A stretch of DNA of 64,000 bases from Holophaga sp. (GCA_016715205.1 JADKBC010000049.1:248001-312000); one strand, 5' to 3'. Positions 1-9,286 are shown, counted from the first letter of the stretch. A program made the numbers and translations. The notes: generated by a model not told the origin, from the letters alone.

Positions 1-1
1 G

Positions 2-1072
2 GAGGTGCTCAATCATCTCTGGTGGCGGCTGGACCGTCAGTTGAGCCTGGATGATGTGGAAATGAGTGCCCAGATCACCCTGTTGGATGCCATTCGCAAG
101 GGCACCACCACCTTGGTGGATCATCACGCCAGCCCTGGCGCGGTTCGAGGCTCCCTGGATCGCATCGCTCGGGCCGTAAAAACATCCGGATTGCGCGCCT
201 GCCTTTGCTACGAAGTTTCCGATCGGGATGGCGCACCCATCATCGACGAAGGGCTGGCTGAAAACACCGCCTTTGCAACGCGCTGCGGGCAGGAGCAGGA
301 TCCTCAGCTCCGGGCCCTGTTCGGGCTGCACGCGGCCTTCACCCTTTCGAATGGAACCCTGGATCGGGCCGCAAATCTGGGGCGAGATCTTGGTGTCGGT
401 TTCCATGTGCATGTGGCCGAGGCTGCTTCGGATGTGGCCTTCAACCGCAACCAGTACGGCCAGAGTTCGGTGGCACGCCTCGCGGCCCATGGTCTATTAG
501 GCGCCAACAGCATCGCCGCCCACGCCGTGCATGTGGACGCAGCGGACATGGACATTCTGGCCAGCAACGGCACCTTTGTGGCCCACAACCCCCAATCCAA
601 CCTCAACAATGCCGTGGGTATCGCCAATGTGGTCGAACTCACCCGACGCGGGGTGCCTGTGGGCCTGGGTACCGATGCCATGACCGTGAACATGCTTGAA
701 GAATTGCGTGTGGGGCTCTGGGCCCAGCATCTGCGCCAGGACAATCCCAGTTGCGGCTTCATGGAACTCACCAATGCGCTCTTCGTGCGCAACCCCGAAT
801 TGGCCAGTGGGCTCTGGGGCTTCCCGATCGGCACCCTGGAAGTGGGCGCCGCGGCGGATGTCATCCTTGTGGATTACCATCCCCCCACACCCTTGAATGC
901 GGCCACCGTGTTGGGCCATCTGGTGTTTGGTCTTTCCCAGGCAACGGTGGATACCACCATCTGCGGTGGGCGTATTCTCATGGAAGGCAAGTGTCTGCAG
1001 ATCGGCATAGATGAAGCCGAGCTCGCCGCCCGCAGCCGGACCCTGGCCAACCAACTTTGGGAACGGTTCTAG
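2..1072 (+). CDS. ssnA: SsnA-like amidohydrolase, 5' end outside window
   Basis: C-terminal part (about 355 residues) of an amidohydrolase-superfamily aminohydrolase. The frame is open to the window edge, so the real start and the first metal-binding HxH motif lie upstream. Visible hallmarks are a TTTLVDHH turn, an HVHVAEA strand carrying metal-ligand histidines, an AHAVHVD segment, AHNPQSN and a GLGTDAM aspartate motif. These fit the TRZ/ATZ/SsnA branch, which hydrolyses amino or amide groups on ring compounds; SsnA itself is linked to selenium/purine metabolism in enterics. The substrate cannot be told from the sequence. The stop codon TAG lies in a CTAG shared with the stop of the convergent RpiR gene. 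A related guanine or 8-oxoguanine deaminase-like enzyme is the main alternative. Confidence 0.8.
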   Translation, partial: EVLNHLWWRLDRQLSLDDVEMSAQITLLDAIRKGTTTLVDHHASPGAVRGSLDRIARAVKTSGLRACLCYEVSDRDGAPIIDEGLAENTAFATRCGQEQDPQLRALFGLHAAFTLSNGTLDRAANLGRDLGVGFHVHVAEAASDVAFNRNQYGQSSVARLAAHGLLGANSIAAHAVHVDAADMDILASNGTFVAHNPQSNLNNAVGIANVVELTRRGVPVGLGTDAMTVNMLEELRVGLWAQHLRQDNPSCGFMELTNALFVRNPELASGLWGFPIGTLEVGAAADVILVDYHPPTPLNAATVLGHLVFGLSQATVDTTICGGRILMEGKCLQIGIDEAELAARSRTLANQLWERF

Positions 1073-1980
1073 TCGGCCTTCAGGGCTGGTTTCAGCATTC
1101 GCATGGCGCCCGGCTGAACGGGCAGCCAGTGATCCACAAACAGCGGCTGGGCTACCTTGTCGGCGGCCTTCAGGCGGCGCAGGGTGCCCGATTGATCCCG
1201 CGCGGCCAACACGATGGCAAAGGCGTGGGAAAGCGCCGCAAAGGAGGTGAGGCTGAAGCTGAACAACAGATCCTCGCTGGGCACGGGGATGAGAATGTCC
1301 GCGTAGGGCGCCAGGGGTGAATCCTTACGATCCGAAAAGGCCAGGATGGGCACGCCATTCTGCTTGGCAAAGATGGCCGCATCCACGGTTTCGCGGCTGT
1401 AGGGCGAGAAGCTGATCACCACCAGCAGATCCTTGGCCCCCAGGTTGGCCACTTGATTCGAGAAATCCGAGGGCAGGGCCGCGATGCAGGGGACGCCTGC
1501 CTGGGTGAGGTAGAAGGCAAAGATCTGGCCCATCACATGACCCACACCCCGCCCCAGAATCACGCGATGATCCGCCTCCACCAGCACCTTGGCTGCGCCT
1601 TCCAGCATGGAGGTATCCACGGCATGGATCATCCGGTCGAGGTGTTCTCCATCCCGCCGCACCACTTCGCCCAGGGTGCCCAGCATGTCCGTGGGGCCTT
1701 CCAGCAATTCCAGTTCGGCTTCACCTGAACGGGTGGTGCAGGCGGCGCGCAGCGCGTCGCGGAAATCGCTGAAACCCTTATAGCCTAGGCGCTTGGCGAA
1801 GCGCATCACAGAGCCCACGCTCACCTGGGCGCGTTCGGCCATGGATTCGATGCCCCACAGGGCACCCAGCAGGGGGTCCCCCATCAGGAGATCAGCGATG
1901 GCTCGCTGGGCTTCGGGTAGCTCACGGTAGACATCCGCAAGCCGGACTTGGATTTCGGGAGTGTTGGAGGGCGTCATCAT
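1069..1980 (-). CDS. RpiR-family transcriptional regulator (HTH + SIS)
   Basis: 303-residue regulator. Residues 1-80 form the RpiR helix-turn-helix (SMAERAQVSVGSVMRFAKRLGYKGFSDFR). Residues about 120-260 form a sugar-isomerase (SIS) fold with a GRGVGHV loop and a VISFSPYSRET segment that normally binds a phosphosugar. I start it at the ATG-ATG pair at 1975-1980; the frame runs further upstream, but that stretch does not look coding and it antiparallels the signal peptide of the next gene. RpiR proteins repress or activate sugar or amino-sugar catabolic genes. It converges on the SsnA-like gene and is divergent from the tricorn gene, so its target is not obvious. Confidence 0.85.
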   Translation of the reverse strand: MMTPSNTPEIQVRLADVYRELPEAQRAIADLLMGDPLLGALWGIESMAERAQVSVGSVMRFAKRLGYKGFSDFRDALRAACTTRSGEAELELLEGPTDMLGTLGEVVRRDGEHLDRMIHAVDTSMLEGAAKVLVEADHRVILGRGVGHVMGQIFAFYLTQAGVPCIAALPSDFSNQVANLGAKDLLVVISFSPYSRETVDAAIFAKQNGVPILAFSDRKDSPLAPYADILIPVPSEDLLFSFSLTSFAALSHAFAIVLAARDQSGTLRRLKAADKVAQPLFVDHWLPVQPGAMRMLKPALKAD

Positions 1981-2119
1981 GGGAGTAAAAATTAGTTTAT
2001 CACAGCCAAAATATTCACACTCTCCCGGGCTTTTGGCAGGTAATTCCTCCCGGGTTCTAAACCTTTGCCCGGCCCCAGGGGTAATCTGCCAGGGACCTTC
2101 CGATCCTCCAGGAGTACTT

Positions 2120-5100
2120 ATGCGTCTGCTTTCCGGTCTTGCCTGCACCCTTGCGCTGGTATCCACCACGGTGGCCCATGCCCAGATCAACGCCCGACTC
2201 ATGCGGGTACCCCCACGTGTCCGCCACGCAGATCACCTTCACCTACGCGGGGGATGTCTGGGTGATGCCGAAAACCGGAGGCACGGCCCACCGATTGTCG
2301 ACGCCCAAGGGAGAGGAAAGCTTCCCGCGCTTTTCCCCCGATGGTAATGAAATCGCCTTTTCCGGAAATTACGACGGCAACCTGGATCTCTACGTCGTGC
2401 CGAACACAGGTGGTGTGCCCGCGCGCGTGACCTACCATCCCATGGCCGAGCGTCTCGTGGGTTGGTATCCCGATGGCAAATCCCTGCTCTTCGCTTCGGG
2501 CGCCCAGTCGGGCCGGGATCGTTTCAACCGCCTCTTCAAGGTACCTAAGGGTGGTGGACTGCCGGAGGTTCTACCCGTTCCCTACGGTGAATTCGGCGCC
2601 ATTTCACCGGATGGGAAAACGCTCGCCTACCTGCCGATTTCCACGGATTTCCGCACCTGGAAACGCTATCGCGGCGGCATGGCTTCGGAAATCTGGCTCT
2701 TCGACCTGGAAAAGAAAACCTCCACCCGCCTGCCGAATCTGGGCGGATCCAACGATTCCATGCCCATGTGGCACGGCGACAAGCTCTATTTCATGTCCGA
2801 CCGCGACGACTCGAAGCGCAGCAACATCTGGTGCTACAACCTGGCCACCAAGGTCTTCAAGCAGATCACCTTCTTCAAGGAATACGATGTTCACTTTCCC
2901 GCCATCGGGCCCTCTGACATCGTGCTGGAAGCGGGCGGGCGGCTGCACCGCATCGAACTGCCTTCTGAAACCCTGGTGGAAGTGAAGGCCGAAGTCATCA
3001 CGGATCACGCGACCCTCAAGCCCCGTCTGGAAAATGCCAGCAAACTGATCCGCAGCGCCGACCTCTCACCCAAGGGGAAGCGGGCCGTGTTTGAAGCCCG
3101 GGGCGAGCTGTTCTCCGTACCGGCGGAAAAGGGCTACGTGGTAAATCTCACGCATTCTTCAGGCGTTGCCGAACGATTCCCGGCCCTGTCACCCGATGGC
3201 AAACGGGTGGCTTACTTCAGTGATCGCAGCGGTGAGTACGAACTGTGCGTGCGCTCGGCGGATGGCTCCGGTGACGAAAAGCAGATCACCCATCTGGGGC
3301 CAGGGTTCCGCTACAACCCCATGTGGGCGCCCGATGGCACCCGTGTGGTGTTCGTGGATCAGGCCATGCGCATCAACCTATGCGATCTGGAATCAGGCAA
3401 GGTGCAAGTGATCGACAAGGGCCTGTTCATGATGGAGGATGCCCTGGAAGGTTTCCGGGTCAGCTGGTCCGCCGATAGCCGCTGGATCACCTATGCGAAC
3501 GATGCGGAAAACCGAAATAGCGTGGTGGTTTTGTATGACACCAAGAACGCCAAGCGCCACACGGTGACCTCTTCGTTCTACAGCGCCGGGGATGCGGTGT
3601 TTGACCCCGAGGGCAAATATCTATTCGTGACCACGGGGCAGCACTTCGAGCCCACCTACAGCGATCTCGACGGTACCTGGGTCTATCCCGGCACCACACA
3701 ACTGGCGGCGATTCCGCTGCGGAAGGATGTGGCCTCGCCCCTGGCCGCTCGGAACGATGCCGATGCGGTAAAAGAGGAAAAGAAGGACGACAAGAAGGCC
3801 GACGATGCCAAGGGCGAAAAAAAGGCCACGGTGCCCGCCGTGGACATTGACCTGGAGGGCTTCGAGGGCCGGATGGTGCTGCTCCCCACCCAGCCTGGCT
3901 ACTTCTTTGACCTGGCTGCGACCAAAGGAAAAATCGTCTACCGTCGTGCCGAGAAACAGAATGCAGACGGGGAGAACAAGACGGCGCTCTTCTTCTACGA
4001 TCTTGAAGAACGGGAAGAAAAAACCATCCTTGCCGATATTGACCATGCGCAGCTGTCTGCGGACGGCGCCAAGCTGCTGGTGAGCAAGAAGGAAACCTTC
4101 GCGATCGTGGATGTGAAGGCCGATCAAAAGATCGACAAGAAATTGCCCACGGGCGAACTCATGACCACCGTGGAGCCCCGGGCGGAATGGAAGCAGATCT
4201 TCAACGACGCGTGGCGCATCGAGCGGGATATGTTCTACGATCCCGCCATGCACGGCGTCGACTGGAAGGTCATGAAATCCCGTTACGGCAAGCTGCTGGA
4301 AGATTGCGTAACTCGGGAAGATGTCAATTTCGTGCTGGGCGAATTGATCTCTGAGCTCAATGCTTCCCATGCCTATCGTGGTGGCGGCGATCTGGAAATG
4401 CCCGTCCGCATGGGGGTGGGGCTGCTCGGCGCCGACTATGCGCTGGAGAATGGCGCCTTCCGCATCAAGCAGATCCTTCGGGGCGCCGCCTGGGATGCCC
4501 GGGCCAAGGCACCGCTGGCCCAGCCGGGCTTGAACGTCAAGGAAGGCGATTACCTGCTGGCGGTGAATCGGGTGCCCCTCGATACCCGCAAGGATCCCTG
4601 GGCCGCCTTCCAGGGCCTCGCTGGGAAAACCGTACTGCTCACGGTCAATGACAAGCCCAGCTTGGAGGGTGCCCGGGATGTACTGGTGGAAACCATCGCC
4701 AGCGAGTACCAGTTGCGCTACTGGGCCTGGGTGGAAGCCAAGCGGCAGTTCGTGGAGAAGGCATCCCAGGGCCGGGTTGGGTATGTGTACGTGCCCGATA
4801 CGGGCGTGGGCGGACAAACGGATCTGGTGCGCCAATTCCGCGGCCAATGGGACAAGGCGGGCCTGATCATCGACGAGCGTTTCAATAGCGGCGGCCAGAT
4901 TCCGGATCGCTTCGTGGAAATGCTGGGCCGGAAAACCCTCAACTACTGGGGTGTGCGGGATGGCAAGGACTGGCAGTGGCCTGCGGTGGCCCACGATGGC
5001 CCGAAGGCCATGCTGATCAACGGCTGGAGCGGTTCCGGCGGCGATTGCTTCCCCTTCTATTTCAAGAAGGCCGGGCTGGGCCCGCTCATCGGACGGCGCA

Positions 5101-5378
5101 CCTGGGGCGGCCTCATCGGCATCAGCGGCGCACCCGGCCTCATCGACGGTGGCAACATCACGGTGCCCACCTTCGGCATCTACTCCAAGGATGGCGAATG
5201 GATCATCGAAGGCCACGGCGTGGAACCCGATATCGAAGTGATCGATGACCCCGGCGCCATGGCCCAGGGCAAGGACCCCCAACTCGATCGAGCCCTGCAG
5301 GAAGTGGAGGCCAGCCTGAAGAAAGCCCCGCCTGCCCACACGCCGAAACCCGTTTACCCGAAGCGATCCGGGTACTGA
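2120..5378 (+). CDS. Tricorn-type protease, S41 family (frameshifted near the start)
   Basis: Secreted homologue of tricorn protease, which degrades peptides processively. Order: signal peptide (MRLLSGLACTLALVSTTVAHA), two TolB/WD40-like beta-propeller regions with repeated SPDG motifs, a charged Lys/Glu/Asp linker, a core domain, a PDZ-like region and the C-terminal S41 domain. Putative active-site residues in corrected numbering are S749/H750 (ASHAYRGG), S972 (GSGGD) and E1035 (GVEPD), matching the S745/H746, S965 and E1023 pattern known for tricorn. The signal peptide at 2120-2204 is one frame off the body. Removing one G from the GGG at 2205-2207 gives LMRYPHVSA and joins them, giving about 1085 residues. 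A hairpin terminator follows. Confidence 0.9.
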
Positions 5379-5397
5379 GTTTGATTTGATCTCCAGC

Positions 5398-5423
5398 AAA
5401 GCCAGGGCCAAGGCCCTGGCTTT
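5398..5423 (+). terminator. Hairpin after the tricorn gene
   Basis: Perfect inverted repeat AAAGCCAGGGCC / GGCCCTGGCTTT separated by AA, starting 19 bases after the tricorn stop. The T-run is short (TTTG), so termination may be modest. Confidence 0.6.
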
Positions 5424-5479
5424 GTCATAGGTCTGCGAAACTGAATGACGTTCGTTCAGCCATTCTCAAGGGAGGAAGC

Positions 5480-6556
5480 GTGTTCTGGAAAAGGGTTTCA
5501 TGGGTGGTACGAGCCTCCCTGGTGCTGGTTCCCCTGGCGGTGCCCGCCTGGTCCCAGTCGCTGCCGATCCCCGATCGTGGGTCCTTGCGCTTGGTGATGC
5601 CACCCGAGTGGAAGGAAGTGCAGCGAGACACGCCTAGCAACCTTCCCCCAACCCTTTCCTTGGCACGCACGGGAACCCTGCGCGGCAGCCTCCAGGTGAC
5701 GGTGTTCTGGAGTCCAAAAAACGAGCCCGAATTTGTGTCTTTACCCCAAATTCGAGCGTTCTGCCTGAGAGGCCAGACCACCATCAAGGGCGGCGCAATC
5801 GAACAAGAACTGCCACTGCAAACCCTTACGGGGAGCCAAGGCTCCGGTTTTTTCTACGATGCCACAGACAAGGACTACAAAGCCCCTCAAGGCGACCCGA
5901 CCCCCGGGGAATTTCCGATCCTGACCCACGGAGAACTGGGGCTCGGCGAACTCCTGCTGAGTTTCACCATCATGTCGGACGCGAAGCAGGATGCTGCGGT
6001 CAAGGAGGCCCTGGCAGCCCTGCAATCGGCCGTGGTGCAGCGCGCTGTCGCAGGCCCGTCCTTCACAAAGGTGCAAGGCGTCGGGGTTGAGGTGGTGCTC
6101 GATCTGGCTGGCTACGAACGGAAAGAAGGTTTGAAGCACCACCACGGGGCCTATTACCAACTCGGGTTCTTTGGAGACAAGGGCTTGAATCTTTCGATTC
6201 TTGTGGACGATCTCAACGGCATGAGCCTGGGTGATCTGGAAAAGGCCGGCATCGGGCAGAGCCAAGGTTCGGCCAAAATCTTGTCCGGAGGAAAGGTCAA
6301 ATCAGAAGCCATCGAGCAACCCAAGGGTTTTCTGATTAGCTATCCCGGGGATATGGGGGCGCCCCAATTCCAGGGCTATTTTCAAGCGCAGTGGTACTTC
6401 GAAACCATCCACCAGGGCAAGTGGCTGGAGCTTCACTTCTCGAAGGTCATGAAGGTCGGGGACGACCTTCAGCCCATCCACGCCGAAGTGGAGCGGATTG
6501 TTCGCTCCATCCAACCGGCTGCACCCGCCTCGGCGGCCTCGTCGCCCAAAGCATGA
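5480..6556 (+). CDS. Secreted protein of unknown function, 358 aa
   Basis: Starts with GTG directly after the Shine-Dalgarno stretch GGAGGAAG (5471-5478). Residues 1-26 form a signal peptide (VRASLVLVPLAVPAWSQS), so the product is exported. The rest has no transmembrane segment or recognisable catalytic motif. There are two similar halves around residues 30-165 and 185-345, each ending with a segment about the effect on overall fit that reads like a DUF1795/SRPBCC-style beta-rich domain, but I do not recognise the family. The last residues are Pro/Ala/Ser rich. The next small gene begins four bases after its stop, so the two may be cotranscribed. Confidence 0.6.
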   Translation: MFWKRVSWVVRASLVLVPLAVPAWSQSLPIPDRGSLRLVMPPEWKEVQRDTPSNLPPTLSLARTGTLRGSLQVTVFWSPKNEPEFVSLPQIRAFCLRGQTTIKGGAIEQELPLQTLTGSQGSGFFYDATDKDYKAPQGDPTPGEFPILTHGELGLGELLLSFTIMSDAKQDAAVKEALAALQSAVVQRAVAGPSFTKVQGVGVEVVLDLAGYERKEGLKHHHGAYYQLGFFGDKGLNLSILVDDLNGMSLGDLEKAGIGQSQGSAKILSGGKVKSEAIEQPKGFLISYPGDMGAPQFQGYFQAQWYFETIHQGKWLELHFSKVMKVGDDLQPIHAEVERIVRSIQPAAPASAASSPKA

Positions 6557-6560
6557 ACCC

Positions 6561-6860
6561 GTGGCCATATTTACGAATCTCTACAAAAAACGCCCACCGG
6601 AAGAACTGCCGATTGCAGGAGAACCGCCCATCGGCCTTGCTGAACTGGAAGAATTGATTCGAACCATTCGGCAAAGTGGGCGTACCTGTGACCACACCTG
6701 CAAGCAGATCAAGGAATTCCTGCAGAGCCGGAACCTCGATGTGGAAGTGATGTTTCGCTGGCTGCACCGAGCCGACATCTATTGCGATTGCGCACTGTTG
6801 AATGCCAACCATCTCGGTGGCCCCGGGCAGCCTAGTGAATCCAGCGATATCCAGGAATAG
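6561..6860 (+). CDS. DUF2695-like small protein
   Basis: About 99 residues from a GTG at 6561; the frame extends upstream into the previous gene, and no strong ribosome site decides the start. The pattern CDHTCKQIKEFLQSRNLDVE, followed by a short W-rich stretch and DCALLNAN, matches the layout of DUF2695 proteins, small cytoplasmic proteins with conserved Cys/His whose role is unknown. The cysteines (CDHTC, CDC) could bind a metal; that is inference. It lies just after the secreted unknown protein. Confidence 0.55.
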   Translation: MAIFTNLYKKRPPEELPIAGEPPIGLAELEELIRTIRQSGRTCDHTCKQIKEFLQSRNLDVEVMFRWLHRADIYCDCALLNANHLGGPGQPSESSDIQE

Positions 6861-6918
6861 CGAAGAGTGGACCCTGGCTCGGACGGGATCCCGCTGCGCG
6901 GTCTCGGGCGATGCCATT

Positions 6919-7012
6919 CGCGCGTTCGAGTCGCAGGGGAGCAACGCAAGAAAGCCAGGGCGATTGCCCTGGCTTTCTTGCGTTGGTGCAACCGGCGCGA
7001 CTCGAACGCGCG
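6919..7012. repeat. Inverted copy of the tRNA-Arg T-arm flanking the terminator hairpin
   Basis: CGCGCGTTCGAGTCGC occurs at 6919-6934 on the plus strand and exactly in inverted orientation at 6997-7012, inside the T-arm of tRNA-Arg. Between them lies the perfect 20-bp hairpin at 6942-6985. The left arm therefore mimics the tRNA 3' half plus its terminator in mirror image, but no complete second tRNA can be folded there. Confidence 0.75.
6942..6985 (-). terminator. Strong hairpin downstream of tRNA-Arg
   Basis: Perfect 20-bp inverted repeat with a four-base loop (GATT at 6962-6965). It directly abuts the 3' CCA end of the minus-strand tRNA and overlaps it by two bases. The descending stem is T-rich (GGCTTTCTT), fitting a terminator or processing hairpin for the tRNA and the flavin operon upstream of it. 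Confidence 0.65.
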
Positions 7013-7060
7013 ACCTTTGGCTTCGGAGGCCAACGCTCTATCCAACTGAGCTACGGATGC
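6984..7060 (-). tRNA. tRNA-Arg (anticodon CCG)
   Basis: 77 bases including an encoded CCA. D stem GCTC/GAGC, anticodon stem TTGGC/GCCAA with loop CTCCGAA (anticodon CCG, reads CGG), and T stem GCGCG/CGCGC around TTCGAGT are all intact. The acceptor stem GCATCCG/CGGTTGC pairs except for a T-T mismatch at position 4-69. Its first ten bases overlap the end of the upstream membrane-protein gene, whose TAG stop falls at tRNA positions 8-10. Confidence 0.95.
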
Positions 7061-7521
7061 GTGCGGAACTCCATCATGACTTCGGCGGGGCGGGTTCGCA
7101 AGGCGCGGCGGCGGGTTGTGAAGAGATGGGCGAAATAGGCGAGCAGGAAGAGTAGGGCCAGGGGGCCGTGAATCCAGGCGAAAGCGGTGCGCCAGCGCGG
7201 GTCCACGCACACCTGAAGGGCGTAGCCGCTCAGCACCATGGGCGCGAGAATCGCGATCAGGCCGAGCCCGGCCTTCCTGCCTTTGGTTTTTCCGACACTA
7301 ACCGCAGGGAAGGCGTGACCTTTCAGCGTCATTCCCAAAAGAAAGAGCAGCACAGGGCCTGCCAGCACGTGGGCGTGTTGAAACAGGCCCTGGAGCGGGT
7401 GCGGTTCGGGGCCGAATTCGCCCAGGTGCTGGCCGAAGTAGCGGGTCCAGCCGTAGGTGAGTCCAGAAAGCGCCGTGATCAACGCCGCCAAATGCAGGCT
7501 CCAGCGTTCCCAGGCGCTCAC
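7051..7521 (-). CDS. Four-helix membrane protein, possible cytochrome b-like (DUF4405-type)
   Basis: 156 residues with four hydrophobic helices at about 7-28, 47-68, 84-106 and 113-136. Histidines sit inside or at the edge of helix 1 (SLHLAAL), helix 2 (QHAHVL) and helix 4 (WIHGP and FAHLF), the arrangement expected for a b-type haem protein of the DUF4405/cytochrome b561 kind. Haem binding is inference. The GTG start overlaps the stop of the FMN-binding gene as GTGA, so translation is probably coupled. In the operon context it would pass electrons from membrane quinol to the periplasmic flavoprotein. The C-terminus reads into tRNA-Arg. Confidence 0.7.
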   Translation of the reverse strand: MSAWERWSLHLAALITALSGLTYGWTRYFGQHLGEFGPEPHPLQGLFQHAHVLAGPVLLFLLGMTLKGHAFPAVSVGKTKGRKAGLGLIAILAPMVLSGYALQVCVDPRWRTAFAWIHGPLALLFLLAYFAHLFTTRRRALRTRPAEVMMEFRTHP

Positions 7522-8036
7522 CGGGTGCCTCCATACAGCACCTGCTGCAGGGCCAGGCCACGCCGAGCCGCGTCAGTCAGGGCCTGGGCGGTGAGGGTGG
7601 CGCCGGAAAGGGGGCGGATAGCTTTTTTCTGGCTCAGTTCGGCGTCGAGTTGCTTTCCTTCGAACTGTTTGATCCATTGGGCTTTGGCCAGGTACTCCTG
7701 AGGTTCCTTGAAGGTCACCACTTCTACGCGCAGAATGCGGCCTTCGGCGCTGACCGCCACCAGCACGGTTTCATTGAGGGTGCGCACCCGGTGGGTATCA
7801 AAGAAACCCACGCCGACCAACTTGCCCTCACGCCGCGCCTCATAGCCCACGACCCAAGCGCCGGCCAGGCTGGTTCCAGCCAGGGTGCTCACCTGGCGGG
7901 TTTGACCTTCGGAAAGAAAAAATTCCCGGCGGGTGATCTGGGCGCCAGGGAACGCCAGGGCGATGGCCTCCTGACTGGTTGGGAAAGCCGCAAACAACGG
8001 AAGGGAAAGGAAAAGGGGTGCGAGTACGCGAATCAT
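7518..8036 (-). CDS. Secreted FMN-binding domain protein
   Basis: 172 residues from the ATG at 8036, preceded by GAGGG. Residues 1-18 are a signal peptide (MIRVLAPLFLSLPLFAAF). The C-terminal half is an FMN_bind domain of the RnfG/NqrC type with the motif LSGATLTA; Thr147 is the residue expected to carry covalent FMN, attached by ApbE-type flavinyltransferases. An ApbE gene lies two genes upstream in the same operon, which supports flavinylation here. It lacks the RnfG membrane anchor, so it is probably a free periplasmic electron carrier. Confidence 0.85.
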   Translation of the reverse strand: MIRVLAPLFLSLPLFAAFPTSQEAIALAFPGAQITRREFFLSEGQTRQVSTLAGTSLAGAWVVGYEARREGKLVGVGFFDTHRVRTLNETVLVAVSAEGRILRVEVVTFKEPQEYLAKAQWIKQFEGKQLDAELSQKKAIRPLSGATLTAQALTDAARRGLALQQVLYGGTR

Positions 8037-8043
8037 GGCGCCC

Positions 8044-9276
8044 TCAGAAATAGAAGCCCATGGCCACGTTGAATTGGTTCTGTCCCGTGCGGGCGGCATT
8101 TTCAAGCTTCTGGTAGTCCACTTTCGCCACGGCATTGGGGATGGGTTTGTAGGCCAGCCCCACCGTGAGTGCCTTCTGGTCGTTTCCCCGATTGGGTGAA
8201 ATGCCCTGAATGACCTGCGCTTGCGTGTTTAAGCGCTCGTAGCGCACGTAAGGAATCAAGGCCTGGCGAGAGCCCTGCAGCACGTCATAGCCTGCTTCCA
8301 GGTAGCCGCCCCACTGGTACGTGCCCACTTCCCGGGCTGGATCGGAGATGCCGAAAGCAGCCACTCCGCCTTCCGCGATGCGCGTCTGGGCATAGAGGCC
8401 ACGCACCTGAAGCCCGCGCCAGCGCCATTCGCCGTGGGCGTCCACCAGGGTGGTGCGAAGGGCTTCTCCCTGACCGGTCTGGTTGCTGTTGCCACTGTAG
8501 AAACTCAGGCCCAGGGTGGTGCCAGGGGCGGGGTTCCAATCCAGGCGGCCGGTCCAGGCCAGGCTTTGGGCGTTGGCTTCCTTGCCCGCCTGACGCCCAT
8601 CCCGGATGCCCTCGGCGGTGAACTTGTCGCCCCGAAGGCCGTTCATCAGATAGATGCGGTAATTGAAATGCCCCGGCAGTTCGCCGTGCACGCCAATGCC
8701 GTTCTCATGCCAAGTGGCGGGCAGGATGCTGCGCTCCACCTGGGGGCGCCGCGCGCCCAGAAAGGCCGGTGGTTCGTGCTGCTCGTTGATGAAGCCCATG
8801 GGTACGAGCATCTGCCCGGCGCGAATGTTGAACGCGGGGTTCAACAGGAAATCGAGATAGGCGAATTCCACCACGGCCTCGCCTTCGGGGTGCTCATCGC
8901 TGTAACCGCCGTGTTCGAATTCGATCTCTGAGTTAAAGACAATCGTCTGATTGAATTTGTAGCCGGTATAGAGCACCAAGCGCAGCGCATCAATGGACTT
9001 TTCGCCCACGCCTGGCGTGCCATCCTGCAGATGACCTTCCTTGGCCTGGTACAGGAATTCTCCGTAGCCGCCGATGCTCAAACCGCCCTTGCTGACGTAC
9101 ACCTTGGCGGCGCCGCTTTCGGCGGCTTCAGGCAGGGAAGATCCGGTTTTCTGCGCCTCCAGTTCCTTGGAGAGGATCTCGACTTTGCGTTCCAGTTCCT
9201 TCAAACGGGTGTCGTCCTGGGCAAGGGCAGGTGTCGCAAGCAAACCCAGGGCGAGGGCGGTGAAGTGGAACTTCAT
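8044..9276 (-). CDS. Outer-membrane porin, phosphate-selective porin O/P-like
   Basis: 410 residues from the ATG at 9276. Signal peptide (FTALALGLLATPALA), then a short coiled coil (RLKELERKVEILSKELEAQ) and a long run of amphipathic beta strands ending in FNVAMGFYF with a terminal aromatic, the usual beta-barrel signature. Motifs such as EFAYLDFLLNPAFNIRAGQMLVPMGF and the LxxxGxxxxG strand pattern resemble OprP/OprO-type porins. The true substrate is unknown. Its place between ApbE and the FMN-binding gene suggests it admits an electron acceptor, metal chelate or flavin for this system rather than phosphate. Confidence 0.8.
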   Translation of the reverse strand: MKFHFTALALGLLATPALAQDDTRLKELERKVEILSKELEAQKTGSSLPEAAESGAAKVYVSKGGLSIGGYGEFLYQAKEGHLQDGTPGVGEKSIDALRLVLYTGYKFNQTIVFNSEIEFEHGGYSDEHPEGEAVVEFAYLDFLLNPAFNIRAGQMLVPMGFINEQHEPPAFLGARRPQVERSILPATWHENGIGVHGELPGHFNYRIYLMNGLRGDKFTAEGIRDGRQAGKEANAQSLAWTGRLDWNPAPGTTLGLSFYSGNSNQTGQGEALRTTLVDAHGEWRWRGLQVRGLYAQTRIAEGGVAAFGISDPAREVGTYQWGGYLEAGYDVLQGSRQALIPYVRYERLNTQAQVIQGISPNRGNDQKALTVGLAYKPIPNAVAKVDYQKLENAARTGQNQFNVAMGFYF

Positions 9277-9286
9277 GGCATTCCTT

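Noticed and set aside
3621..5411. Long open frame antisense to the tricorn gene
   Set aside because: Composition (His/Gly/Leu-rich, no motif) is that of an antisense shadow.
6779..7210. Protein-like frames across tRNA-Arg (PARLERATFG, SVAQLDRALASEAKGRAFESRR)
   Set aside because: These are translations of the tRNA itself and recur as false annotations in many genomes.
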